Below are positions 30,181 to 38,814 of a stretch of 64,000 nt of DNA, one piece after another. Source of the stretch: Agrypnia vestita (Eukaryota; Arthropoda; Insecta; Trichoptera; Phryganeidae); NCBI GenBank assembly GCA_016648135.1, contig JADDOH010002113.1, positions 62,001 to 126,000 on the forward strand, given 5' to 3'. The number at the start of each line of letters is the position of its first letter. Within the stretch, counting starts at the first letter, position 1. A program made the position numbers and the translations under genes. The notes under the pieces were generated by a model. It made no database searches and was not told the origin of the DNA. It saw only the letters and a list, made by a program, of their open reading frames with translations.

Positions 30181-30654
30181 TTTATTTTTTTTTAAAAAAA
30201 CAAGTAAATCGTTATTTTAGGAGTAATACTGAGCGAATTTGTATCTAGCCACTAGGCAAATGCGTGCAAATCATCATTCATTATTGTATTTTTTTTTTAA
30301 ATATAAGGGCGGCATTTTCTAGTTTGCCTGAGGGCGGCACGGATGCGGCCCCGGCCCGCTTCTATTGAGGTCCTTGAAAAATAAATAAATTTTCCCAGAT
30401 AGTCCACTACGAGGTACATTAATATCGTAATACCACACATTGAGATTCATCTCGCGCAAGCATTTAATCTTGGCTGACTTAAACTTGCGCGCGCAGCTTC
30501 GGGACTACGTACATGCGTGATGTGGTATAATACACCTTATACGTGCGTTTTTTCTGCAGTAATGCTGCACCCACTTATTTTGAGATTGAATTTATTTTTT
30601 ATTGTGGAATTTTAATATTCAACCAATAATAAGGTACAGTCAGTAGGTGTATGT
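30181..30654. other. Gene-less stretch, nothing recognised
   Basis: No coding region or repeat boundary supported. Confidence 0.5.
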
Positions 30655-30738
30655 TGAAGAAAATAAATAGGCAAAAGTAGGTATGGAAGTCTTAGGGTGT
30701 TTGGTTTACACCTACCATATGGCTGGGTTAAGTGATTT
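30655..30738 (+). repeat. Dispersed 'GATCAC' repeat, copy c, left part (split by a LINE)
   Basis: AAAAGTAGGTATGGAAGTCTT ... CATATGGCTGGGTTAAGTGAT corresponds to copy b up to the central GTGAT. The remainder resumes at 34343-34410 on the far side of the LINE. Confidence 0.75.
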
Positions 30739-31023
30739 ATTTATTTATTTAATGTTTATGGAAGACCAACAGCACAAAAAAAGCATAGAAAACATTGATA
30801 CAATATAGATGGCCAATTACAGGTTTCCACGTTTAGAAATATGTCAGTAATGATAAATATTTATTAATGACTAAGGCATATTAAAAATTATACAGAAAGA
30901 AAGAATAAAAAATTTAAACAAAAGAAAAGAAACTTAATTATTACGTGGAAAAAAATTCAGCACTCAAAATTTTTCTTAATCTTGTGTGGCTGCACTCGAA
31001 CAGATCAATATCCAATAATCTCA

Positions 31024-32915
31024 TCAGTTTATGAAATATGAATTACGACGATAGTTGGATGAGGTAAAATCAATGTGAAAGACTGGGTTGTGTCTACGAG
31101 ATCTACAGGGAACATGGAATTTTAGTCTATTTAATAGTTCAGGACAGTCGACGTTGCCTGATACAATTTTTAGTAGGTACATCAAATCACCTATTTCGCG
31201 ACGTTTGTATAACGGTAGGATGTGATATTTTTTGCAAGAACTGTCATAATCGTCAGAAACGTAATTGAATTTAAAGTTGAGAAAGCGAATAATTTTTTTT
31301 TTAATTTGTTCCAAGCGATTTACATAGATCATATACTGGGGGTTCCATATTTGCGTTGCATACTCGAGTTTGCTTCTGACAAAAGTGCAATAAAGTACTT
31401 TCAATGTCTTTACACACTTAAAATCTTTAGACATTCTCATGATAAAACCTAAAGCCCTATAAGCCTTATTTATAATAGAATCGATATGTTCATCGTATAA
31501 TAATTTTCTATCATTGATCACCCCTAAATCTCTGATTGATGTAGCTGTTTCTAATTGTTCTCCTTTTAGTATATAGTTAAATGAAATTATATTCTTTTTG
31601 CGTGTGAAAACTACACAAGAACATTCTGAGGGATTCAAATCAAGTTTATTTAATTTACAATAATTATCTAACCGTAGCAAATCATCTTGTAGATTGAACG
31701 AATCGTAAATACTAGAAATTGTTTTAAAAATTTTCATATCGTCAGCAAAAATTAGGACATTAGAGTGACGAAAGCAATCGTGAATATCGGAAATGAAGAT
31801 TATAAACAACAATGGCCCCAGCAGTGATCCCTGGGGTACTCCGCTGGGAACCACAACCCAACTCGACATGTAATTGCTTACTACCACAGCCTGAGTTCTA
31901 TTATCGATGTAGGATGCAAACCATCTTAGCAAGTCACCACGTATTCCGGCCAAGAAAAGCTTATTAATCAACAGATGATGATCTATTCTATCAAACGCCT
32001 TACTATAATCAGTATAGATCACATCTGTTTGAAGTCCTTTATCCATTTTATCAGTTAGAAAGTCATTAAAGAGGATTAGATTGGAGACGGTTGACTTCCC
32101 TTTGATGAATCCGTGTTGATCTGGATGAAAGGAGTGATGAAGAGCTGCATAGACTTGATCGTATATAACCTTTTCGAAAACTTTAGCAATTGTGCACAAT
32201 TTAGAAACAGGTCTATAATTTGCGACGTCTGATTTCGAGCCTTTTTTATGAATCGGCGTAATAAATGCCGATTTCCAGATATCTGGCACAAATCCATCTT
32301 TAATAGAATTTTTAAATAAAATTGTTAGAGGTACAGCAATTATATCAGCACATTTAATTAAATATATTGGTGGTATTTGATCAGGTCCAGCAGATTTAAT
32401 TATATCAAGATGCTTTAATTGATTTATTATGTTCGATTTACTGACTTCTATTGATGAAATGAAACAATCGGTGATTGGTTCGTAATTGGACAGAGAATTC
32501 GTATTTTGAGTACTTGAAGAGGGATTAGAAAACGTAGAATAAAAATAATCGGAAAAATAGTTACATATGTCGGATCCTGATGTGGCAGTATTGCGACCGT
32601 ACGTCATATTACTTGGCAGGTTGAAAGATTTAGATTTTGATTTAATAAATGACCAGAACGTTTTGGGGTTACGTACTACAGACTCCTCTATTTTAGAGAT
32701 GTAATTCAAGTAACATTCGTTTTCCAATGACTTGGCTCTATCGCGTAAAATATTGAAAGATAATTCGTCAGATTTATTGCCATAAATTTTAAATTTACGA
32801 AAGTACTTGAATTTTTCTCTGATAATTTTTTTGAGTACCGCAGTGTACCAAGGAGGGAAATTATCAAAATTTCCCGTCTTACACGGTACGCATTTGTCGC
32901 GAATAAAGTACCTGG
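31024..32915 (-). pseudogene. LINE reverse transcriptase with C-terminal domain
   Basis: A 567-codon stretch (from a convenient TTG at 32727) is open, and the same frame extends upstream to about 32915 (YFIRDKCVPCKTGNFDNFPP). RT blocks: SAGPDQIPPIYL, NYRPVSKLCTIAKVFEKVI, QHGFIKGKST, the first catalytic Asp in YTDYSKAFDRIDH (about residue 240), GVPQGSLLGPLLF and FADD at about 327-330. The C-terminal part has KLEYATQIWNPQY and the usual ending. RT itself is intact in sequence; the frame breaks only at its junction with the endonuclease. It performs target-primed reverse transcription in an intact element. Confidence 0.93.
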
Positions 32916-32919
32916 TAAA

Positions 32920-33280
32920 ATGATCTCAATGCTTGCTCAACGGGCTTATCCGCTAGCAATAAATCCCAATCAATCTTGTTTAGTTCATTATTAATAACCT
33001 CAAAGTTAGCACGATGATAACAATATTTCGTTCGAGGTGCTGGTTTCAGTGAATGGAAGTCAATAAAATTAGCCGTTATTGTCAATGGTTTGTGGTGGGG
33101 ATCCACAGATACTAATGGGTCAAGACATTCTGAAACTCCGACCAATTCGTTGCAAAGAACCAGGTCCAAAATCCGCCTATTGTCGTTATATACCCCATTG
33201 AATTGATGGAGATCAAACATATTGGTAAAATTGATAAATTCACACTCGTCATTTGTGTGGTAATTTGTAGGTGAGAAGGC
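32920..33280 (-). pseudogene. LINE AP-endonuclease-like domain, C-terminal half only
   Basis: Reads FSPTNYHTNDECEFINFTNM, FNGVYNDNRRILDLVLCNEL and DPHHKPLTITANFI. The RxLDLVL and (S)DHxPL-like motifs are the last blocks of the LINE endonuclease/exonuclease/phosphatase fold. The N-terminal half with the catalytic N, E and D residues is missing: a deletion joins ORF1 directly to this point near 33280. A frameshift follows at about 32915. Confidence 0.8.
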
Positions 33281-33731
33281 GCGCATGAGCAATGACTTCA
33301 TAGCGCATAATCTTGGATGACAGCTTCACTGTGATGTTTTTAGGACGAGTTGAGTTCACTCGATGGGGGACACGGACTACATCTAGGATATCCCGTTTAG
33401 AAATGGGAAAGTTTATTGCACTGCCCACATCTTCGATTATTTTCATTAGGTTTTCATTCCGCTTCTCCGGTATCATCTGAATCTCTAGGTTGCAGTTGCG
33501 ATTCACTTGCTCTATATTATTTAGTTGTGTAGAGGTGTGTACTTTAGAGGTATCTTGCAAGCGCTCGATGTCCGAGGTCAGTTTTTTTACTGTAATGAAA
33601 TTTTCCTTTGATTCTTTTAAAAGTTCCTCATAACTTTCGGCGAAAAAATTTAGTGATTTTTGGATGTCCTCAACGGTTGACAGCTTTTCTTTTATTGACA
33701 TGAGTTCCACGGACACTTTCGTTTCGATCAT
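33281..33731 (-). pseudogene. LINE ORF1, coiled-coil and RNA-binding-like part
   Basis: Residues EEKLSTVEDIQKSL-like and KSLNFFAESYEELLKESKEN give a coiled coil. Then come LEIQMIPEKRNENLMKIIED, ISKRDILDVVRVPHRVN and RPKNITVKLSSKIMRYEV, an RRM/FP25K-like ORF1 core as found in many insect CR1-group elements. The frame is shifted from the PHD part by an indel in a run of six A at about 33770. The 3' end is lost at the deletion near 33280. Confidence 0.75.
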
Positions 33732-33748
33732 AATAGATATTTCTTTTT

Positions 33749-34117
33749 TTAGGTTGGCAAAAAATTAGTTGTGAACTCATCTAATTTTATTTGCAATAAA
33801 CCGTCAATATCTTTGATGCTGACGCATTGTGTATGGGCACTTTTATTTATCGGGGCGTTGGTTTTATCACTTGGCAGCACTGTTTCTGGGCTCTTGGAGG
33901 TACCTTGTCCGCCGCTAGATGTCGCTGTATTGCACTTGTTTACCTTACATGAATGACATTTCCAAACGGTTTTGTTTTGTTTGTTCATTTTTCTGAATTT
34001 GGTTTCTGTTAATCCCGCACAATTAAAGTGGTAATAAAAAAGGCATTGAGAGCAAAGGATTTCATCTCCTGCGTGACAAACCTCTTTACAGCTCTGACAG
34101 TGCATACTGGATGTCAA
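33749..34117 (-). pseudogene. LINE ORF1, N-terminal PHD finger
   Basis: 122 codons. C4HC3 pattern: C7, C10, C22, C25, H30, C33, C54, C57 (HCQSCKEVC, LCSQC, YYHFNCAGL, WKCHSC). PHD-type fingers at the start of ORF1 are known in CR1-group LINEs. Followed by a serine/proline linker and a single-base frameshift before the coiled coil. Its role in an intact element is assumed to be nucleic-acid or chromatin binding. Confidence 0.85.
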
Positions 34118-34342
34118 AAAAACGAGGTAGGTAAGACAAAAATTTAAGACAAGGATATAATTTTACTTGTACCTTGATTGAGAATTCTTGATAAGCAAAC
34201 TTCTTGTGTTTTTACTATTTTTTATTCTTTTTAACACTTTACTGTGTATCGAGAATTGATAATTTCATTTGCACACGTTGTATTTACAAATTTTAAGGAG
34301 AAGTATATTTATATTACTGTAGGTAATGGTACCATAGTCTAG

Positions 34343-34410
34343 AATGATAATTTTATACAATATAAAGTTCACCAATTCCACCCGTGACACATGTATATTC
34401 TATTGTATAT
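34343..34410 (+). repeat. Dispersed 'GATCAC' repeat, copy c, right part
   Basis: GATAATTTTATACAATATAA then AGTTCACCAATTCCACCCGT match the second half of copies b and d. Separated from its left part by the CR1-group LINE. Confidence 0.75.
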
Positions 34411-34593
34411 TTTAATAATTCGCATGAATGTCTTGTTAAAAAACGATATGCCTTTTCATTCATTTTTTAAAGTGAAAAATTGTAATTTTGCATTTGATAC
34501 ATTTTCCTTCAAATTGTGTGCAAGAGTATCTTTTCAAATGTGATGATGGTGATACTTTGTCGTACTTATGTGCAAAAGTATCACTTTAATGTC

Positions 34594-34723
34594 GGCGCCA
34601 CACTGCGCGCATCTTCCGCCGCGTCCTTTCCGTCGTGTCAAATCGGCAAAGCAAATTGATCGACCGATCATCCGTGTAGTGTAACAGAAGGGACGCGGCG
34701 ATAAATCCACGTAGTGTGGCGCC
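34594..34723. mobile_element. Short fold-back MITE (130 bp)
   Basis: GGCGCCACACTGCGCGCATC and CGCCGCGTCC at the left are matched by GGGACGCGGCGATAAATCCA and CGTAGTGTGGCGCC at the right, an inverted repeat of about 36 bp. Much more GC-rich than the surroundings. No clear target duplication. Confidence 0.75.
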
Positions 34724-34817
34724 TGCCTTAATTCTTTCAGTATGTACTCTTTGAATTACGAGAACAAAAGTTTTAAACCTCGTTTTCTCCGATTATATAT
34801 TATGCGAAGGTGATAGG

Positions 34818-35739
34818 CCCGAATACAGAGTCAATTGATCCATACTCGAGCCATCGTAAGATGGCATTTTTGACAGATCGTAATAGTGTTGTGACACACT
34901 TGAAATCATTAACGAAAAAATTCAGTCGAAAAAAAAATTCGTCGCACGGTGTGAGTTGAGAAAGTCTTTGTACATAAAAAAGGTTATAGAAGAATAATAA
35001 AACACATTTTTCTTAGATAAAAATATTTACTTGAATGTTTCAATCTGATTCATCCCCATTACTATCACTCTCCATTGAACTATCGTCGCTGCTATCATTT
35101 CCTAAATTAATTATAATATCATTATCTAAAATATTATCGATTCTAATATCTCTTTCGTAATCTTCCTTTATTCGTCGCACGGTTCTATTCACTACATTAG
35201 CCCAGTCTGATCCGTCTTTTATTGTTTTGTAGCCGTTTTCTTTGCCCTCTAATAAAGCCATAGAAAAAGATCATATTTAGAGGGCACAATCGATCTGTCA
35301 GATTTGTTGTGTTATTTTGGATACTTATTCTGCGTATTCTACGCATATTATACAGGCAATCAATATCCTATAACATTTTGAATCATTTCGTTCATTCCAT
35401 ATTTAATGTTGATGGACATCACTACTCTGGCGTTCGCGCAATAAAGTATAGCATTTGTCCTCCAATGTTTAGCTGTCATTAATTACGAAACTTCATGTAA
35501 GTCTAAACGTCAAAAGTGCCATCATAAAGTGGCCGTACTGTAAAAGAGAAATTTTCAGCACAAATTACTCTTTTAAAGCGTACCTCAAACTTTAAATCAT
35601 TTAAGGCCCGAGTCAATACTTAGACGATTTGAAGGTTAAGGCACGTCTGAAAAGTGTTATTTTGTACTGAAAATTACGCTTTTAAGGCATCTAAGCATTT
35701 ACTCTGAAATCGGGATTATGTATTGATTCTGTATTCGGG
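34818..35739. mobile_element. TIR element of 922 bp, unclassified
   Basis: Ends CCCGAATACAGAGTCAAT and ATTGATTCTGTATTCGGG are inverted. A second, inner pair (AGATGGCATTTTTGACAG at about 34859 and CGTCAAAAGTGCCATCAT at about 35508) is also inverted. Right half has internal repeats (TTTTCAG/GTACTGAAAATTACGCTTTT-like). No clear target duplication, so the superfamily is undecided. Encloses an acidic 73-codon frame. Confidence 0.7.
35040..35261 (-). CDS. Hypothetical 73-aa acidic protein inside TIR element
   Basis: Starts MALLEGKENGYKTIKDGSDW and has NRTVRRIKEDYERDIRIDNI, then ends in a Ser/Asp/Glu-rich tail (DSSDDSSMESDSNGDESD). Not recognised. The charged body and acidic tail look like real protein sequence, not chance, but it is too short for a transposase. 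It may be the surviving N- or C-terminal piece of one, or an accessory protein of the element. Confidence 0.4.
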   Translation of the reverse strand: MALLEGKENGYKTIKDGSDWANVVNRTVRRIKEDYERDIRIDNILDNDIIINLGNDSSDDSSMESDSNGDESD

Positions 35740-35973
35740 ACAAAGTCTTCCATCCGAGTTTTGGTATGCTTTACAGGGATGGGTGGCATAATACGAGTTT
35801 TGTATCCATTATTTCCGAAGCACATAAAATACCTTTATAGAATCACATAATATAAGTACATAATGCATAGTCGAATAAAAAAAAGGCACTGTATAATTAT
35901 TATAAACTGTGTAATCTTCAAGTTTGTGTTTACTGGGGTATTATGCCGTGTTGTTACGACCTTTCGGGCCGAC

Positions 35974-36005
35974 GTTTCGGATCCCATTGCAGGGTCCATC
36001 ATCAG
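35974..36005 (-). ncRNA. Hammerhead-ribozyme-like core, PLE family B, linked to GIY-YIG
   Basis: CTGATGA, an extra U, helix II GGACCC/GGGATCC (one bulged A), loop TGCAAT, then GAAACGTC and GGCC. Upstream AGCC could pair with GGC for a short helix I. Its position just behind the GIY-YIG ORF supports a genuine PLE ribozyme. The self-complementary ACGU may need a dimer for helix III. Confidence 0.6.
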
Positions 36006-36039
36006 GGCTGATGTGTTGTCTTGAATGTTGGTGTTGTGG

Positions 36040-36426
36040 TTAAGTATCGGCTTGCAATACCGTGCCGAAGTCATGATGTGTTGTATTGTGTTGTATGTAT
36101 GATTCATCTGTTGTCTGATCACTATCTCTGCGGAGTCTGCGACGAGAATGACTTTGAAGCGCCGGATACCAAGATGTTTTTAATTTGAGACCATCATCTC
36201 TATTAATGTTTATCGGATGCTTGTAGATTTCTAGTGCTTCCTTGATAAGACGCGCATGGTGACTCTTAGGCTTTCCAAGGATTTTCGGTTCGAATGCAAA
36301 ATGATGGCCGGTATCCAGAAAATGCTCAGCCAGTGCTGATTTTTCTGGATGACCGAGTTTGCACGCCCGTTTGTGCTCGTTGACCCTTTTGGAAATGGTA
36401 CGCGCCGTTTGCCCCACGTATACAAC
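36040..36426 (-). pseudogene. Penelope-like element GIY-YIG endonuclease (C-terminal part)
   Basis: Reads VYVGQTARTISKRVNEHKRA, then GHPEKSALAEHFLDTGHHFA, KILGKPKSHHARLIKEALEI and YKHPININRDDGLKLKTSWY. YVGQT, the Arg in SKRVNEH and the Glu of AEH...KEALEI are GIY-YIG family landmarks. The leading GIY motif is absent because the element is truncated at about 36440. The rest is open to a normal stop. In intact elements the domain nicks target DNA for retrotransposition. Confidence 0.88.
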
Positions 36427-36480
36427 ACAAACTTGAAGATTCTGAGTGGCCGTGAAAACCTAAGAACATTCTTAAATTGT

Positions 36481-37240
36481 GTAATGTCGGTGCTCTTACA
36501 TTTCGCATTTTCGTGCACCCATTCTATGTGACTGAAAAATAACTTTTAATTAGATAAATATTTCAACTCTACGTCATAAATATTTCAAAGCGAAATATTC
36601 CAATTAAATCCTCTATCATACGAAAACCAGGTAAAGCACCATCTACCATATAAAATTGTAATTACTGAAGGGATTGGGATAAGCCGGATTATATAATTAT
36701 AAATAATAATATATGTAAAATATATTTAAATATAAATTTATTACCACTAATTTTCTTGCAATTTTATAGAATAACTTTTAGGTGTGTAGGCACTAGGGAT
36801 ATTCGTGTTGGCGAAATACATATAATTTTGTATATTCGTATTCATATAGTCGAATTAGATATAGATATTCAAATACTACACGAATATAAAAATTAAATTA
36901 TTGTATGTGATTGTCAGAATCGAGTGACAGGCGCATGCGCGAATGAAACACGTGGGTACGTAGAGTGAAATGGATTTTTTAATACAAGCGCGCACGAGCG
37001 CGCGATCTTCTTTACTGAATCTTGTCATTAATATACTGTAAATAATTTGTACATTAAATAACGATATTGTACTCTTAGATTTATTATTACAAATTACTAT
37101 CTATTTATCCCTAGGTCGCGTTATGTCCGGAGGTAAGATGCATCTTACAGGAACGGAATACTACTAACGATACCACATAATTAATATTCTTTATATTTTC
37201 ACTTTTTATTGTTGCTTAAACAATTCAAATTAAGGTTATA
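36481..37240. other. Gene-less stretch with ATTCG-rich tract
   Basis: 36800-36890 is rich in ATTCGTAT-like words; 36940-37000 contains GCGCGCACGAGCGCGCG. No gene supported. Confidence 0.5.
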
Positions 37241-37249
37241 ATTTATGTA

Positions 37250-37605
37250 TACATAACTTTTTTATTGAAAAAAATTCAACATGTTTCAAAGCCAATGGCT
37301 TCTTCATCAGGATGACAAATGTACAAAATTAAATTTAAAAATCGAGGTATAGATAATCAAAATATTATAAAGTTATATATGGAAAATGAATAATAATAAA
37401 GTACCTACTTAACATGAAAATAAATTTAAAAGATAACTATTTGTAAAAATGACCTGGTTATTTATAATATTCAATTTACTATTAACACTTTTTCTTATTT
37501 CCAAAATTCTAATTTATCAAACTGTGATTCTGTATAATTTGTATGTAAAATTTGTAAACCCTTATTAATATCAAAAGAATGATCCATAGCCAAAAAAAGT
37601 GATGT
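37250..37605 (-). mobile_element. Penelope-like fragment, family A copy 2
   Basis: Near-duplicate of 3480-3800, including the minus-strand coding remnant (AMDHSFDINKGLQILHTNYT, then decayed) and the hammerhead-like core. Two independent copies with the same 3' end support a real element terminus. Confidence 0.7.
37283..37310 (-). ncRNA. Hammerhead-ribozyme-like core, PLE family A, copy 2
   Basis: CTGATGA, extra A, helix II GAAGCC/GGCTTT with loop ATT, then GAAAC, AT, GTT. The closing pair of helix II is G-U here and the N7 base changed from C to U, both allowed by the hammerhead consensus. Helix I is very short. Confidence 0.5.
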
Positions 37606-37834
37606 ATACAAAGTTAATTTCTATATAATGTCACCACAAAATAATTTTGCTTTGTTTGAAGAAGAAGTCAAATTAAGATATTCCCAAAATATTCATAATC
37701 GAGAAAATTTTAAGATTGTCTTCTTATTTTTCAGAAAATTCTGGCCAATCACAGGGGAGAGGAGACTATTTATTGAAAATGCCACATACAGGTAAGACTA
37801 TAAATATAAGAAATATAATAAGATTTTAAGTCAA
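37606..37834. other. Short gene-less stretch
   Basis: AT-rich, no recognised content. Confidence 0.5.
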
Positions 37835-38137
37835 TTAGAAAAGACAAAAAAATCAAATCAACGAAAAATATTTTTGCCGCTACCGGGATTCGAACCAACG
37901 GACCTCCACTCTATCCGGGAATTTCACTACATTATTACATATTGCCGTCAATTTTTAGACCTTATATGTAGTCTCCTTTATTAATTGATTAACACACATA
38001 TTATTAAATTTTTTTAGTAATCCACTTTTAATATTAATCCCATTCTTTCATACATTTACTAACATTTTATATATATTTTTTTTACACCAGCTAAAATATT
38101 TTTTCGTTGATTTGATTTTTCTGTATGTCCTTTCTAA
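37835..38137. mobile_element. Inverted-repeat element enclosing a tRNA-like sequence (303 bp)
   Basis: Left end TTAGAAAAGACAAAAAAATC and AAATCAACGAAAAATATTTT; right end the reverse complement (AAAATATTTTTTCGTTGATT ... TCCTTTCTAA). Arms of about 40 bp. Encloses the tRNA-like segment at 37875-37921. Confidence 0.75.
37875..37921 (-). other. tRNA-like 3' half (pseudo-tRNA or SINE head)
   Basis: Minus strand: CCGGATAGAGTGGAGGTCCG then TTGGTTCGAATCCCGGTAGC. GGTTCGAATCCCGG is a perfect box B with a T-stem; GGATAGAGTGGAGG resembles part of a D-arm/box A, but spacing is far too short for a functional tRNA. Likely a tRNA-derived remnant. Confidence 0.55.
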
Positions 38138-38514
38138 GTGATCAATAAATTGGTTTAAGAAACACAGAACTTTGTGTTAAAATTGCAACTTCACAATAAA
38201 AATGTGTTTTCTTTAAAATAAATATAATTATAAAGTATTAAATCGAAAAACAAACGATATTATATAGAAAATATATAAAAAATCGATATTATAACATCAA
38301 AAATTAAATTGACGTAAGTCGAAACATAATTTATATATTCGAGACATAATACATGTATTTTTAAATAATTACAACACAGTAAATAGGTAGGTATTCGATT
38401 TTTCGGAGCTCGATTTACGTGTTACTTTTTGAAAATTAACTCCCTTTTTATTTTAATATGTTTTTAACCCAGATTTTAATTAAATCAACTGGTTTTTATA
38501 ATTCAGTGCTTCAC

Positions 38515-38720
38515 TTATGTCTTCTTCTTCTTCTTCTCCCTGGCTTCATCCTAACTCACTGTCGTCAACGACTGTTGGGGTCAGTTCTTCTCGTTAGGCT
38601 ATACATTATTCTGTCCTGGATAAGGTCATCCAAACTCTTTCCGATTCCTCTATATCTAACCATCCCTTTGCACCACCCATGAATTTTTTGATTTTCCTCT
38701 GGATCTAATTCGGGATACAT
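38515..38720 (-). pseudogene. Possible LINE tail with GAA-type 3' end
   Basis: Minus strand reads MHGWCKGMVRYRGIGKSLDD, LIQDRIMYSLTRRTDPNSR and ends in GAAGAAGAAGAAGAAGAC. The 'DR..W...TRRADP' pattern and the GAA repeat suggest an RTE-like 3' end. Weak evidence. Confidence 0.35.
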
Positions 38721-38771
38721 CTACTTGTGAGGCGGATCCACAAAATGTGATTCACTTTTGTGTTATTTAGA

Positions 38772-38814
38772 AATTTAAGAAAATCAGCCATTTATTGGCT
38801 GATTTTCTTAAATT
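38772..38814. repeat. Perfect 19-bp stem hairpin
   Basis: AATTTAAGAAAATCAGCCA, a 5-nt loop TTTAT, then the exact reverse complement. Perfect stem suggests a recent origin or conservation; no known role. Confidence 0.95.

Larger units (their letters stand above)
30739..34342 (-). mobile_element. CR1/jockey-group LINE (about 3.6 kb, internal deletion)
   Basis: Minus-strand order: 5' region, ORF1 with PHD finger and coiled coil, endonuclease remnant, reverse transcriptase, 3' UTR, and an ATAAATAAATAAAT tail at 30739-30757. It is inserted exactly in the middle of a 'GATCAC' dispersed repeat (left 30655-30738, right 34343-34410). Full-length CR1-group elements are 4-6 kb; the shortfall is explained by the ORF1-endonuclease deletion. 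The exact 5' border is uncertain by some tens of bases. Confidence 0.85.
35940..36480 (-). mobile_element. Penelope-like element 3' fragment (GIY-YIG end plus terminal repeat)
   Basis: Minus-strand order: short flanking motif, GIY-YIG endonuclease C-terminal part (36040-36426), then about 35 bp further the hammerhead-like core (35974-36005) and GTTACAACACGGCATAATAC. This is the expected order at the 3' end of a Penelope-like element. 5' truncated at about 36440-36480, where a CGGCCACTCAGAATCTTCAA motif also known from 6530-6560 begins. Confidence 0.8.

Noticed and set aside
33281..33731. Insect virus FP25K-type gene
   Set aside because: The FP-like similarity is a known feature of LINE ORF1 proteins, and the neighbours are PHD finger, endonuclease and RT of a LINE.
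37875..37921. Functional tRNA gene
   Set aside because: Only the T-arm and part of a D-arm-like sequence are present; no acceptor stem or anticodon arm of proper length.
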